A model generated the notes under the pieces. It worked only from the letters and a program-made list of their open reading frames with translations. It did not search any database and was not told the DNA's origin. Below, in pieces: positions 1 to 8,200 of a DNA stretch of 64,000 nucleotides. Where the stretch lies: the NCBI RefSeq assembly GCF_014696925.1, contig NZ_JACJQY010000004.1, positions 1 to 64,000 of the forward strand. The letters are read 5' to 3'. Numbering within the stretch: the first letter of the stretch is position 1; every line of letters starts with the position of its first letter. Origin of the DNA: Phormidium tenue FACHB-1050. GTDB taxonomy: Bacteria; Cyanobacteriota; Cyanobacteriia; Pseudanabaenales; Pseudanabaenaceae. The translations under genes and the position numbers were made by a program.

Positions 1-78
1 AACTTACATTGAAATTGTGCGTATTCTGCATCAGTCTAGAGATATTGAAAATCAGTTCTAGTGAAGGGGAGATTGTTG

Positions 79-280
79 GTTGATGCAGGAAATAGACGAT
101 CAGTTTTTTGGTGTTGAGGGGCGATCGCTGTTTGATGTGGGAAATAGGCGAGATTTGAGATTTAGGCGATCAGGTTTGGTGGGTGATGAAGGGGCGATCT
201 CTGTTTGATTTGAGGGAATAGGTGGTCGGGTCTTATGGGTGAGTGGCAATCGCTGTTTGATGGGAAATAGGAGATCGAGT
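79..280. repeat. Degenerate tandem-like repeats, non-coding
   Basis: Four imperfect copies of a short unit, roughly TTTGATgnGGGAAATAGGnGATC, begin near 79, 128, 201 and 253. Two carry GCGATCGC or close variants. Both strands are open over short stretches (minus ORFs at 100-327 and 162-365), but these follow the repeat and have low-complexity translations, so I do not call them genes. The rest of 1-537 shows no gene; 370-537 is the AT-rich leader of the next gene. Confidence 0.5.
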
Positions 281-298
281 TTCTGACATGTTTTAGAT

Positions 299-333
299 AG
301 ATAAGTAGCGACGCTTCTCGCCGCCACTTATCT
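299..333. repeat. Decayed GGCGGCGC-core hairpin
   Basis: Arms AGATAAGT (299-306) and ACTTATCT (326-333) surround a centre that looks like the common hairpin core of this window, with about three mismatches. It is probably an old copy of the hairpin family. Confidence 0.5.
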
Positions 334-537
334 TTTTGGTTTGAGTTTGTAATTGAACTTAACAATTACTCAGACGTAGCTAAACACAAAAGACTGAATA
401 AAGCCTGATAATAGTCATCAACTGGGCTAGTAGCGATCGCTACTAACTCAGCTTTTGTCTTGACTAGACTAATACCAGTTTAGAAATAGTTAGCTAATTT
501 CTAAACTTTTAAATCCCAAAGAGGAATTGGAAAAAAT

Positions 538-765
538 ATGGTGTATACCCCTTTGATCGGTTTTACTCTATTTGTCATCCTATTTTTAGGAGCCGCATTT
601 ACCCTAAGTTATTTCTGGTGGGCTGATCGCTACAAAACTCCAGAAGTCATTGCCGCAGAAGTAATGCAGTTTTCCGAACAATTTACCAACGCGATATCAG
701 TTTTTGCGGTGGGAATGCTAGCGTTTGGCATTATGTTGATATTTCTTAACTTTTCCATCAGATAA
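538..765 (+). CDS. Small two-TM membrane protein, unknown function
   Basis: 75 residues. Hydrophobic segments at about residues 5-27 (PLIGFTLFVILFLGAAFTLSYF) and 50-72 suggest a two-helix inner or thylakoid membrane protein with a short charged loop (WWADRYKTPEVIAAEVMQ) between them. The start is ATG with a GAGG-type ribosome site about 10 bases upstream (aaagaggaattgg). A strong hairpin begins on the stop codon and is a plausible terminator, so the gene looks monocistronic. I do not recognise the family. It does not match the photosystem small-subunit sequences I know, so no function is assigned. Confidence 0.7.
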   Translation: MVYTPLIGFTLFVILFLGAAFTLSYFWWADRYKTPEVIAAEVMQFSEQFTNAISVFAVGMLAFGIMLIFLNFSIR

Positions 766-794
766 AAAAGGGAGTGCATAGCACTCCCTTTTTT
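764..794 (+). terminator. Intrinsic terminator hairpin
   Basis: A 14-bp perfect stem (AAAAAAGGGAGTGC with its complement) and a 3-base loop are followed by a T run. It overlaps the stop codon of the small membrane protein gene and would also work for minus-strand transcripts. Confidence 0.8.
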
Positions 795-835
795 AAGAAG
801 AGAATGGTGGCACGAAGCGCCACCATTCTCTTCTT
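795..835. repeat. 17-bp perfect inverted repeat
   Basis: Arms 795-811 and 819-835 with loop ACGAAGC. The arm AAGAAGAGAATGG is the same as in the hairpins at 50842-50896 and 58260-58314, so it belongs to the family-1 stem type. Confidence 0.8.
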
Positions 836-863
836 GGTTCTTATGACAAGCGGGACATGACAA

Positions 864-1214
864 CTATAAAAAACCTACTGCTCCACCGAGCAAAATACTC
901 ATCGTTGCGATCGCCAAAGGATGAACTACCAAAGCCCAAATTCGTGGAATCTTGATTCCTTCACAAAGCGGAAATAATAAACTGGCGATCGCCACATTAA
1001 TTATTAAAAAGCAAATTGCCCATAGGGGAACCCATCGCAGATTTAAGCCTACTAGAGCAATCCATACAAAAATATTGGCGATCGCCACCATTCCCACCCC
1101 CTGCACCCAAGCCTTCCCAGACTCAATAGGGTGATTGGGTGACATCCAGACTAGTCCCATCCACGTTAAGGCTGCCAATAAACCACAGGCGATCGCATCG
1201 AAAAAAAAGTGCAT
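864..1214 (-). CDS. Conserved-looking small integral membrane protein
   Basis: 116 residues with four hydrophobic segments at about 4-24, 38-58, 61-82 and 92-114. It is almost entirely membrane-embedded, with few charged residues. The start is ATG at 1214 (MHFFFDAIACG). It converges on the hairpin at 795-835, which may end its transcript. No enzymatic motif is visible. HIP1 octamers inside the gene match the host genome, so it is probably resident rather than recently acquired. Function unknown. Confidence 0.65.
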   Translation of the reverse strand: MHFFFDAIACGLLAALTWMGLVWMSPNHPIESGKAWVQGVGMVAIANIFVWIALVGLNLRWVPLWAICFLIINVAIASLLFPLCEGIKIPRIWALVVHPLAIATMSILLGGAVGFL

Positions 1215-1255
1215 ATATTTTTGCGTCTCGCTAGTAACTTCTCATTGATATAGCG

Positions 1256-1286
1256 GTTTTCATTTTGCCTACGGCAAAATGAAAAC
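1256..1286. repeat. 14-bp inverted repeat
   Basis: Arms GTTTTCATTTTGCC (1256-1269) and complement (1273-1286) around loop TAC. The following text, about 1287-1320, resembles the internal CTTACTGGGTTTGG part of MITE-like family 2, so this may be a decayed copy. Confidence 0.6.
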
Positions 1287-1341
1287 TTAAACCCCTTACT
1301 AGGATTAGTTTTTTGTTTTCAAATGAGTTCTTATTCATTTG

Positions 1342-1390
1342 AAAATTGATAAATTGTGCAGAGCTCCGCTCTACACAATTTATCAATTTT
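1342..1390 (-). terminator. Hairpin at the end of the SPOR gene
   Basis: A 17-bp perfect stem (AAAATTGATAAATTGTG, 1342-1358, with 1374-1390) encloses a smaller AGAGC/GCTCT stem. It abuts the stop codon of the minus-strand SPOR gene and has T-rich flanks, so it is a likely terminator. Confidence 0.7.
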
Positions 1391-2952
1391 TATTCAATTC
1401 TGGCAGGGATACCTTGACGGCGCAATTGCTCAATCCGTTGTTGGGCTGCATTAGGATCTCGATAAGAGCCAACCTGTACTTGTCCATCACTAGGGCGCAC
1501 ATAAGCATCCCGTTCAATTTGCTGAGCGCTAGCAGCATAGCTATTTTCCACAACTACACGATAGCTGTTACTACTGGGGGCGGTAGCTGCGGGAGCAGGA
1601 TCCGATGATATAGGCGCGGCATACTTCACCGCAGTATTATTGGATCGTGGGGTCACATAGACAGTCGTGGGCGCAGCAGAATTTATGTTAGCACGACTTA
1701 CTGGTGTTGTAGGAGTTGCCTTAGCTGCACTAGGAGCAGGAGAGGCTTTGCTAGTTGCAGGACGTGGAGCAGATGGTCTAGAGGAGCTTGCAGGGGCAAG
1801 AGCCGAGTCGTTACTCACAGACGGACTATAGCTACGCTCCACAGGTGCTGGTGCTAACGCGGGAGGTAGTGGAGCAACTGAAATAGATGGCAATGAAGTT
1901 GATGGTACGGTTCGTAAGGGTGTACTAGGCACAAAGGCACTATTGGGAGCGAACAAACTTGAAGATTTCGTTGATGGGTCGGTTAAGGGATTTTTGGGAG
2001 CGATCGCAGGATTGGCTAGGGTTTTACTATTAGCTAATTCAGGTTTATCACCAGCAAAAGGCACAAAAGATAAGCCTGTATCATTGGCCTTCTGCTGATT
2101 TTGCAAATTAATATCACTACCTAAATCTGCATTTTTACCATCAGTTTGGGCTGCTTTTGGTTTGGTTTCAGGTTTGAAAATCTTCATTACACCCGCTGGA
2201 TCGACCATCAGATAGCCAATCGCGGCACTAGAGCAGAGCAATAACAATAGTGAAATAATCCCTACGGGATTCATCAAACTGCGTAAAGCACTCTTTTCAG
2301 TTGGTGCATTGGGCATCGGATAAGCAGACTCTTGATCAACAGATTCCTGATAGTGATCTGCATAATCATTGGCAAAGCTTTGCAGGATGTCATCATCATC
2401 AGGGGCAGGTATTTTTGCCATCGTCGGCGAGTTCAAACTACCGCTAGTGGCTTCACCATAGCCATTCATGTCTTGAGCATAGGGTAAATCTGTCTCTACA
2501 CCAGCATCATGCAAATTCTCAAGACTCTGGAGAGCTTCTAGCCCTCGGAAATTATTTAACTCAGCAGTAGATATATTGATTGATGGATTTGTAGATGCTC
2601 CTAGGGGTGGCATTACAGGCATCTGGATCGTCCGTCGATCGCCATTAGTAGTTGGATCAACAATTGGAGCGATCGGGGAGAGTGCATCCGACAAACTCGG
2701 CGAAGTCCAAATCGATTGAGTCGAGACGGCACGGGGTCTAAAGGGATTGAGATAAGAGATGGTTTGACCATTAGATTGCCAATGGCGATAACGATCTAGC
2801 TCGTCATTGAGGCTCGCATCCAAACCAGCCAACGCTGTTTGCAAGCCTGAAGACTGAGCGATCGCAGGCAAAAGATCAGTCTCTGAATTAGTGACTCTTT
2901 GGTTGCTTGTTTTAGAAATCGTTGGAGAGATGGTAGGACTCAATGTTTGCAT
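1390..2952 (-). CDS. SPOR-domain-like membrane protein
   Basis: 520 residues. An N-terminal cytoplasmic part (1-225) is acidic in places. One membrane segment lies at about 229-250 (PVGIISLLLLLCSSAAIGYLMV), and a long Pro/Ala/Ser-rich linker covers about 330-460. The C-terminal end contains VQVGSYRDPNAAQQRIEQLRRQG, typical of the second half of a SPOR fold, which binds denuded glycan strands in septal peptidoglycan. This topology fits a cell-envelope or division protein whose SPOR domain reaches the periplasm. The gene lies 13 bases downstream of the sigma-like gene at 2966-3592 on the same strand, so the two probably form an operon. The SPOR call rests on the short C-terminal stretch. Confidence 0.65.
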   Translation of the reverse strand: MQTLSPTISPTISKTSNQRVTNSETDLLPAIAQSSGLQTALAGLDASLNDELDRYRHWQSNGQTISYLNPFRPRAVSTQSIWTSPSLSDALSPIAPIVDPTTNGDRRTIQMPVMPPLGASTNPSINISTAELNNFRGLEALQSLENLHDAGVETDLPYAQDMNGYGEATSGSLNSPTMAKIPAPDDDDILQSFANDYADHYQESVDQESAYPMPNAPTEKSALRSLMNPVGIISLLLLLCSSAAIGYLMVDPAGVMKIFKPETKPKAAQTDGKNADLGSDINLQNQQKANDTGLSFVPFAGDKPELANSKTLANPAIAPKNPLTDPSTKSSSLFAPNSAFVPSTPLRTVPSTSLPSISVAPLPPALAPAPVERSYSPSVSNDSALAPASSSRPSAPRPATSKASPAPSAAKATPTTPVSRANINSAAPTTVYVTPRSNNTAVKYAAPISSDPAPAATAPSSNSYRVVVENSYAASAQQIERDAYVRPSDGQVQVGSYRDPNAAQQRIEQLRRQGIPARIE

Positions 2953-2965
2953 AATAATCTTTACC

Positions 2966-3592
2966 TCAGGCAGTAACAGCGGTTTGAGCTAGGTAAATGT
3001 CTCGGATATCTTCGGGAAGGGCTTCTTCTAAAGCGTGATATGCCTTAACTAGAAGCTGCTTAACATCACTAGCAGAGATGTTTTCGCCTTCAGCATGTAA
3101 GTAAGCCGCGATGCGCGTGTGGCTCCATTGAAAAGTTTGAGACAACAATAGTATCAGACGTAGGTTACCAGCCATTTGATTTAGCGCTTGATTAAGGTAG
3201 CACCAAAATACAGGCGGCGTATCTTTGAGAGAATATTGAATGTCTTCAACGGGTGGGACTTCGGCACGATTGATCATCATCGCGGCAATATTAATCAGCC
3301 AACTTTGCAGAGAAAGATGCGGTTTGTTAGCCCGCAAATCTAGCACTCGCATCTCGTGGTAGATATATTCCCAAGTCTTTACAAATAAGTAGTCTGATTG
3401 CACAGGCGATCGCGTTGCTGTACCAATTAAGGTATATAGCACCTGTCCATAGCGACAAAAAATCGCTGCAAAATATTGACCCTCTTCAGGATGTCTTTGA
3501 AATAGCGTCACGAGTTCGCGATCGCTCTTCTGGAAAAGCGCCTGAATCTTAGGGTGATGAATTTCGGGAAGGGGGGGAAGCTGCACGGTCAC
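2966..3592 (-). CDS. Sigma-70-like (ECF-like) protein
   Basis: 208 residues starting at GTG (MTVQLPPLPEI). The N-terminal half (FQKSDRELVTLFQRHPEEGQYFAAIFCRYG) looks like sigma region 2. The C-terminal half (residues about 140-195) has the helix-turn-helix-like layout of region 4 (LRLILLLSQTFQWSHTRIAAYL, then VKQLLVKAYHALEEALP), as in ECF-type sigma factors. The DNA-recognition residues are not clear enough to exclude a sigma-like protein that no longer initiates transcription. It is followed after 13 bases by the SPOR membrane protein, which could be a target or a membrane partner. That link is inference. Confidence 0.55.
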   Translation of the reverse strand: MTVQLPPLPEIHHPKIQALFQKSDRELVTLFQRHPEEGQYFAAIFCRYGQVLYTLIGTATRSPVQSDYLFVKTWEYIYHEMRVLDLRANKPHLSLQSWLINIAAMMINRAEVPPVEDIQYSLKDTPPVFWCYLNQALNQMAGNLRLILLLSQTFQWSHTRIAAYLHAEGENISASDVKQLLVKAYHALEEALPEDIRDIYLAQTAVTA

Positions 3593-3690
3593 GGCTATTG
3601 CTAGCTCACTTTATAAGTTTTCAATTTTGATGCACACATACTAGCAGCAAAGTATGATAATGCAACCCGTAGTTCGTACTAAATTGTTTT

Positions 3691-3743
3691 AAGATACCAA
3701 AAAGAGAGGCGGCGCTTCGCGCCGCCTCTCTTTTTGGTATCTT
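3691..3743. repeat. 25-bp perfect inverted repeat, GGCGGCGC core
   Basis: Arms 3691-3715 and 3719-3743, loop TTC. Outer arm AAGATACCAAAAAGAGA. It lies between divergent genes (sigma-like and antitoxin), so it is not simply a terminator. Confidence 0.9.
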
Positions 3744-3782
3744 AAAAGATAACTTCGCTCCAAAATTATGGAATAGCTTGCT

Positions 3783-4031
3783 ATGCTCACCAGTTTTGAA
3801 GGTCTTTACCGTAATGGACAGATCAAGATCACCGATCTGCCCACAGGCATACCCGATGGCACAAAAGTTATCGTTACATTTCTAAAGTCAGATGAGATTA
3901 ATTTAGAATCCCTTGGCATTAATAGAGCTGACGCTCAAATATTACGAGCTAGTTTATTTACTTTTGCAGAAGAATGGGATAGTCCCGAAATGAGTATTTA
4001 CGATAATTACGATGTCGCTAAAAAACATTAA
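3783..4031 (+). CDS. Antitoxin-like protein of a MazF-type pair
   Basis: 82 residues. It begins MLTSFEGLYRNGQIKITDLPTGIPDGTKVIVTF, a pattern seen in cyanobacterial antitoxins whose N-terminus resembles an AbrB-type DNA-binding strand and whose C-terminus is acidic and probably flexible (EEWDSPEMSIYDNYD). It overlaps the downstream toxin gene by 20 bases, as is common in type II toxin-antitoxin operons. It would neutralise the toxin by binding it and probably autoregulate the operon. The partner supports the call more than the sequence of this protein does. Confidence 0.65.
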   Translation: MLTSFEGLYRNGQIKITDLPTGIPDGTKVIVTFLKSDEINLESLGINRADAQILRASLFTFAEEWDSPEMSIYDNYDVAKKH

Positions 4032-4365
4032 ACGTGGAGATGTTGTTCTTGTAGTTTTCCCAAACTCAAATTTGACTACAGCCAAAACAAGACCAGCAAT
4101 AATTGTCCAAGCTGATAACTTGCAAACAGGACTGCCACAAGTAGTGGTGGCGATGATTACTAGTCGGATGATCAGGAGTATTCATCCTAGTCGGGTCTTG
4201 GTAATGTTGAATACGATCGCAGGAAAGCAATCTGGTTTGCTCACTGACTCAGTAATAATGACCGACAACCTAACAACGATCACAACTTCCGCAATTTACA
4301 ATGTGATCGGCTCACTGCCAACGACTGAAATTGATCAAGCTTTGAGACATACCCTTGGGATCTAG
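4012..4365 (+). CDS. PemK/MazF-family toxin (endoribonuclease-like)
   Basis: 117 residues. The MazF/PemK SH3-like barrel pattern is visible: KRGDVVLVVFPNSNLTTAKTRPAIIVQ at about 6-32, then QVVVAMITSRM, and a C-terminal helix EIDQALRHTLGI. Family members cut mRNA at short sequences when the antitoxin is lost. The ATG overlaps the antitoxin gene by 20 bases, which implies translational coupling. The peptidase gene follows after 2 bases and may be co-transcribed. Cleavage specificity cannot be read from the sequence. Confidence 0.8.
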   Translation: MSLKNIKRGDVVLVVFPNSNLTTAKTRPAIIVQADNLQTGLPQVVVAMITSRMIRSIHPSRVLVMLNTIAGKQSGLLTDSVIMTDNLTTITTSAIYNVIGSLPTTEIDQALRHTLGI

Positions 4366-4367
4366 TT

Positions 4368-5012
4368 ATGATTTATCGTAGTTTGGCTGATATTAATATT
4401 TATGATTCACCCCAACTCGATCGCCTAGCGACACAGATGGCAAAGGGTAGATATCTAGAAGTACTAGCATCTGAGCGAAGTTTTCTAAAAATTCAACTAC
4501 TAGAAGATAACTATACGGGCTTACTTGATCGCCAAGATGTTGAGAAGTTAGAACTAAGCGATCGCCAAAGTTTTATCGATAATTTGCCGCCCGCTTTAAG
4601 TGCTAGCGAAATACGCGATCGCTTTCCCGATGTGATCACTTTTATTCGACAAGCAATGGCAACACCCAATGAGTATTTGTGGGGGGGGACAGTTGCCCCC
4701 AATTATGATTGTTCAGGATTAATGCAAGCGGCTTTTGCATCGGTTGGTATTCAGATTCCGCGCGATGCCTATCAGCAAGAAGCATTTGCAGAAGCAGTGC
4801 CCCTAGAAAAAATCCAGATTGGTGATTTAATCTTTTTTGGGAATCCGACAAAAGCAACTCATGTTGGTATTTATGTCGGTAATGATGAATATATTCATAG
4901 TTCAGGAAAAGAGCATGGACATAATGGAATTAAGATTAGTCAACTATCAGGATTAGATCCAGTTTCCCAATGGTATTCCAAGCAATTACGTGGGGCAGCT
5001 AGAATTACATAG
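4368..5012 (+). CDS. NlpC/P60 peptidoglycan peptidase with SH3-like N-terminus
   Basis: 214 residues. An N-terminal SH3b-like domain (about 1-65, including YLEVLASERSFLKIQLLEDNYTG) precedes an NlpC/P60 cysteine peptidase domain (about 85-212). Candidate catalytic residues are Cys115 in YDCSGL, His165 in ATHVGIYVG and His177 in YIHSSG. Family members cut stem peptides such as gamma-D-Glu-diaminopimelate bonds. No signal peptide is apparent, which is common for cyanobacterial members. The gene starts 2 bases after the toxin gene. The closeness is probably incidental, though a shared transcript is likely. Confidence 0.85.
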   Translation: MIYRSLADINIYDSPQLDRLATQMAKGRYLEVLASERSFLKIQLLEDNYTGLLDRQDVEKLELSDRQSFIDNLPPALSASEIRDRFPDVITFIRQAMATPNEYLWGGTVAPNYDCSGLMQAAFASVGIQIPRDAYQQEAFAEAVPLEKIQIGDLIFFGNPTKATHVGIYVGNDEYIHSSGKEHGHNGIKISQLSGLDPVSQWYSKQLRGAARIT

Positions 5013-5018
5013 GAAAAA

Positions 5019-5057
5019 AGTAATGAATTGCCGCACTACGTGCGGCAATTCATTACA
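5019..5057 (+). terminator. Hairpin after the NlpC/P60 gene
   Basis: A 17-bp stem (GTAATGAATTGCCGCAC and complement) around TAC begins 7 bases after the stop codon. It is a likely terminator. Confidence 0.7.
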
Positions 5058-5200
5058 AAAATGATCGGAACTCTCTATAGGGTTTTATGTCTTAAACTGT
5101 AGGGCTTTGCAAAATGAAAAAACAATCATAGTCAGGGTTTACGTTTTTTATCTTGTCTACATCAAAATCGCGATACAGTTTATTGAAGCTTTACGTATTA

Positions 5201-5251
5201 CAGAAATATTTTTGAAAGCGGCGCTTCGCGCCGCTTTCAAAAATATTTCTG
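5201..5251. repeat. 24-bp perfect inverted repeat, GGCGC core
   Basis: Arms 5201-5224 and 5228-5251, loop TTC. It sits upstream of the lipoprotein gene. Together with the previous hairpin it accounts for most of the structure in the gap 5013-5323; the rest is AT-rich leader. Confidence 0.9.
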
Positions 5252-5323
5252 GGTTTTAAGTCAGCGCAAAGCGCTGTAAAGTAGCGATCGCTATACTAGA
5301 GAGCAATTATCAGGAGAAGGTTC

Positions 5324-6403
5324 ATGTTGCAAAATCGACTTGGCTTAACGGCAGCAATGGTTAGTCTGATATTTCTGGGATGTACCAATCAGGAAACCCC
5401 AAACTCATTAGCCTCATCCCCCAATAGTTCGCAGTCCACAACCACAATCACCACGACAAACACTTCTAAAACAGTGACTCCATCTCCTGATGCGAATCCC
5501 CAAAAACCTGTTGCTTCCTCCTCAAAAGCCTCAACAAAAGCGATCGCCGTTGGTGATATCAAAGAACTTGAAGGCGATATCATCTGTGGCAAAACAAGAG
5601 TGATTTATGCCTACGGAGAGACTTCCAATTATCGAGTCTATATTTGTGCTGATGCCCAAGAACCTAATCGCCCACGCTATTACATCAGCCGCAATAAAGA
5701 TGGTAGTGGTGGTTTGGACTTAGAGGCAAAGAATTATAATCCTCAGAAAGATGGGGCGATCGAGTTTAACAATGAAGGTTATATATATACTCTCGAATCA
5801 CCTACCACTCAAAATCCTGAACCTGTATTACGGGTGACTTTTCCCAATCAAAAATTCACAGAAGAGCAGCTATTACGCTACCTTACACGTTCTAATAAAT
5901 CCAATTCTTCAGCAACAAATTCCCCTGCCGATCCATTGCAATATGTACTTCAAAATCGTGAAAGTTTAGGAGTTTGCAAAGATAATTTCCGTGCCGAAGA
6001 TGGAAAAAATGGCATGGGTTCAAAAGCTTTCCCAATCTCAGACAAGAAGTATTTAGTCCAAATTCAGTGTTTCCTAGCTGCTTATCAAGGCAACTTTGAG
6101 TATGTATTGTGGAGCAATGAGTCTCCAAAACCTCGAGTGATCCCTCTCGAATTTGATAGTTTCCAAGAGCCAAAAGAAGGCGAAAAGCCTAAACGGATCA
6201 CGGAGCGCTCGATCGCAGGTTTGCCAAGATTTAATGTGCGATCGCAGACCTTAACCAATTTCACTAAGTTTCGAGGGGTTGGTGATTGTGGCTCATCGGC
6301 TCTTTATAAATTAGAAGGCGATCGCATGGTTTTACAAGAATATCGTGCTAAATATGCCTGTGATGGCAATTATGTCCAAGATTTCCCCATTATCTATCCC
6401 TAA
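5324..6403 (+). CDS. Putative lipoprotein, unknown function
   Basis: 359 residues. The N-terminus MLQNRLGLTAAMVSLIFLGC is a lipoprotein signal with lipobox FLGC, predicting lipidation at Cys20. A Ser/Thr/Asn-rich linker (about 24-75) precedes a folded region with several cysteines (IICGKTRVIYAYGETSNYRVYICAD). The C-terminal third (GVGDCGSSALYKLEGDRMVLQEYRAKYACDG) resembles the DUF1176-type repeat seen in other secreted proteins, though I am not certain of the family. The start has an AGGAG ribosome site (aggagaaggttc). A hairpin follows the stop. Function unknown. Confidence 0.65.
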   Translation: MLQNRLGLTAAMVSLIFLGCTNQETPNSLASSPNSSQSTTTITTTNTSKTVTPSPDANPQKPVASSSKASTKAIAVGDIKELEGDIICGKTRVIYAYGETSNYRVYICADAQEPNRPRYYISRNKDGSGGLDLEAKNYNPQKDGAIEFNNEGYIYTLESPTTQNPEPVLRVTFPNQKFTEEQLLRYLTRSNKSNSSATNSPADPLQYVLQNRESLGVCKDNFRAEDGKNGMGSKAFPISDKKYLVQIQCFLAAYQGNFEYVLWSNESPKPRVIPLEFDSFQEPKEGEKPKRITERSIAGLPRFNVRSQTLTNFTKFRGVGDCGSSALYKLEGDRMVLQEYRAKYACDGNYVQDFPIIYP

Positions 6404-6418
6404 GCAAGGCTTGAAAAG

Positions 6419-6451
6419 TAGTAATGGCGGCGCAAAGCGCCGCCATTACTA
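6419..6451. terminator. 15-bp GGCGGCGC-core hairpin
   Basis: Arms 6419-6433 and 6437-6451, loop AAA, 16 bases after the lipoprotein stop and before the convergent tonB end. It could serve as a bidirectional terminator. Confidence 0.75.
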
Positions 6452-6519
6452 TTTATTGTTACAAAAGGTGTCATAAAGCGACAAATTTTGTTTTTTAAGA
6501 CGGCGCTTTGCTCCGCCTT

Positions 6520-7656
6520 CTAAGGAAAATCATATTTAGCTGTCACAAGACGATACTTACCACTTTGAGGATCTTCAATTGGTTTAAATTTGTAGTCTTT
6601 AACCGTTTCTCTAGCAATATCATCTAACTCCTTAATCCCACTAGACTTTAAAAACCTAGTTTGGACTTCACCACTAGGATCAACAAGCCACATAAATGTG
6701 ACGGAGCCACTTTTGCCAGAAGTATTAGCAACTTTCGGAGGAATCCATGTCACCCCTCTTTCTCTATTGAGATCAGGATTAGATATCAAGGCATCAGCAG
6801 GAGCAATTTGAGTATTCCTAATTAAATTTTTAGACAGTAAATCAATGATTTGCTTGTCGGTAGTATAAAGTGACGAAATGTTACCAATCTCTTTTTCTTT
6901 GCGATCGCTATTAGAAGAGTTAGCTGCTACAGCTCCTTGCAAATTTTTTGTATCAGTGTCTTTGCTATTGTTAGATTTTTTGGTCGGCGCAGGAGATGCT
7001 GTTACGTCCTTTTTGAGACCACTATTTTGATACTCAGGCTTGATATTATCTGTTTGCTTAACAGGAGGACTAGTGTTATCAATCTGCCCAGACTGAGTAA
7101 AGCGCTGCTGGGTAGATGGAGTTTTGGGTGGTGTCGATGCAGGAGTTTGCGGTTTTACAAACTGTGGTTTCTCAGGATCATCGGGCAATGGAGAAATCGA
7201 GAATGGGTCGGCAACTGGTGGTAAATCCTCAAAATTACTGAAGCTATCTAGGTCTAAGGTAGTTAATGGGCTACTGCTAGATATATCGGGAAATGGATTC
7301 AGGGGTGAGTTAGTTTTGGGTGCAGATTTGACAAATAAATTATCAATGAGTGATTTATTTGTCTTTGAGTTAGTAGTTAATGTCTTGGGAGGTAACTTGA
7401 CAACTGGAAGCGTTGAGACAACAACTTCACGGGGTTCTGGTTTTTTGAGTGGATTTGGTGCAACCAAAGCAAAGGCGGTATGGATGCCGAGAGAACTCAC
7501 CACAAGTACCCAAAATGGGTACTTCATGATTAGTCCGCCTGCTTTATTCGCAAATTGACGCATCGGATTATTTGCCACAACTGTATTTTTAGAGTTCAAC
7601 ATGGGTTGCTCTGTTTGACTTACAGTTATTTCACTCTTTGGTTCAGTCGGCAACAT
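6520..7656 (-). CDS. TonB-family energy transducer
   Basis: 378 residues with TonB topology: a short cytoplasmic N-terminus, one membrane segment at about 44-66 (YPFWVLVVSSLGIHTAFALVAP), a long Pro/Ser/Asn-rich periplasmic spacer, and a C-terminal TonB domain from about 300 (VTWIPPKVANTSGKSGSVTFMWLVDPSGEV, then DDIARETVKDYKFKP). It would pass the proton-motive force to outer-membrane TonB-dependent transporters. The exbD gene lies 53 bases upstream on the same strand, so the two are probably one unit. No exbB is adjacent. Confidence 0.85.
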   Translation of the reverse strand: MLPTEPKSEITVSQTEQPMLNSKNTVVANNPMRQFANKAGGLIMKYPFWVLVVSSLGIHTAFALVAPNPLKKPEPREVVVSTLPVVKLPPKTLTTNSKTNKSLIDNLFVKSAPKTNSPLNPFPDISSSSPLTTLDLDSFSNFEDLPPVADPFSISPLPDDPEKPQFVKPQTPASTPPKTPSTQQRFTQSGQIDNTSPPVKQTDNIKPEYQNSGLKKDVTASPAPTKKSNNSKDTDTKNLQGAVAANSSNSDRKEKEIGNISSLYTTDKQIIDLLSKNLIRNTQIAPADALISNPDLNRERGVTWIPPKVANTSGKSGSVTFMWLVDPSGEVQTRFLKSSGIKELDDIARETVKDYKFKPIEDPQSGKYRLVTAKYDFP

Positions 7657-7709
7657 GGTTTTGTGTTAAGTATTTTGTAAGTATAAATTTACTAAGCAAA
7701 GCACTTGAA

Positions 7710-8144
7710 TCAAGATCGAGACGTGGCGATCGCCACCCGATTACCTGCAATAGCCCTTAACTCTGCCAGACGGCTAATGACGATTTGATAAGAGACAGTT
7801 GAATCATCGGCACTCAGTACGACCATACCTCGCGTAGAGGAGCCTAGGAAACCATTAATCTCCTGCGCCAACTGTTGCGGTGGAATCAATTTTCCATCCT
7901 TTAACATTTGTCCCGTAGGATCAAGGGTGATGATGAAAACATCTGCTGGCTGGAGATCGCCTGAGTTTGAGTCACCCTGACTGCTGCGATCGGTAATTGG
8001 TAAATCAATACCAACCCGACTTGGCAAAGTCAAGGCGGCTGACAACAAGATAAAAAACGCCAGAATTGTAAACACCACGTCTAAAAAAGCGGTTAGATTG
8101 ATTTCAGGACTAGCCGATGATTGGTGTTTTTTATGGATTTTCAT
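7710..8144 (-). CDS. exbD: ExbD/TolR biopolymer transport protein
   Basis: 144 residues. After a basic N-terminus (MKIHKKHQSS) comes INLTAFLDVVFTILAFFILLS, the single ExbD/TolR helix, whose Asp in the FLDVVF stretch corresponds to the proton-pathway Asp. A periplasmic domain follows (about 60-140). ExbD works with ExbB to energise TonB. It lies just upstream of the TonB gene. The exbB partner is not next to it, as queF and hpf lie further upstream, so ExbB must be encoded elsewhere. Confidence 0.85.
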   Translation of the reverse strand: MKIHKKHQSSASPEINLTAFLDVVFTILAFFILLSAALTLPSRVGIDLPITDRSSQGDSNSGDLQPADVFIITLDPTGQMLKDGKLIPPQQLAQEINGFLGSSTRGMVVLSADDSTVSYQIVISRLAELRAIAGNRVAIATSRS

Positions 8145-8200
8145 TAATCAACTGCCCTCATATCAATGTGACGCATCTAAAGCTAGATTGTTTCTTAAGA

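Noticed and set aside
100-365. Two overlapping minus-strand ORFs (75 and 67 codons).
   Set aside because: They follow degenerate repeats, have low-complexity translations and lack ribosome sites.
630-863. Minus-strand ORF of 77 codons.
   Set aside because: It overlaps the 538-765 gene and two hairpins.
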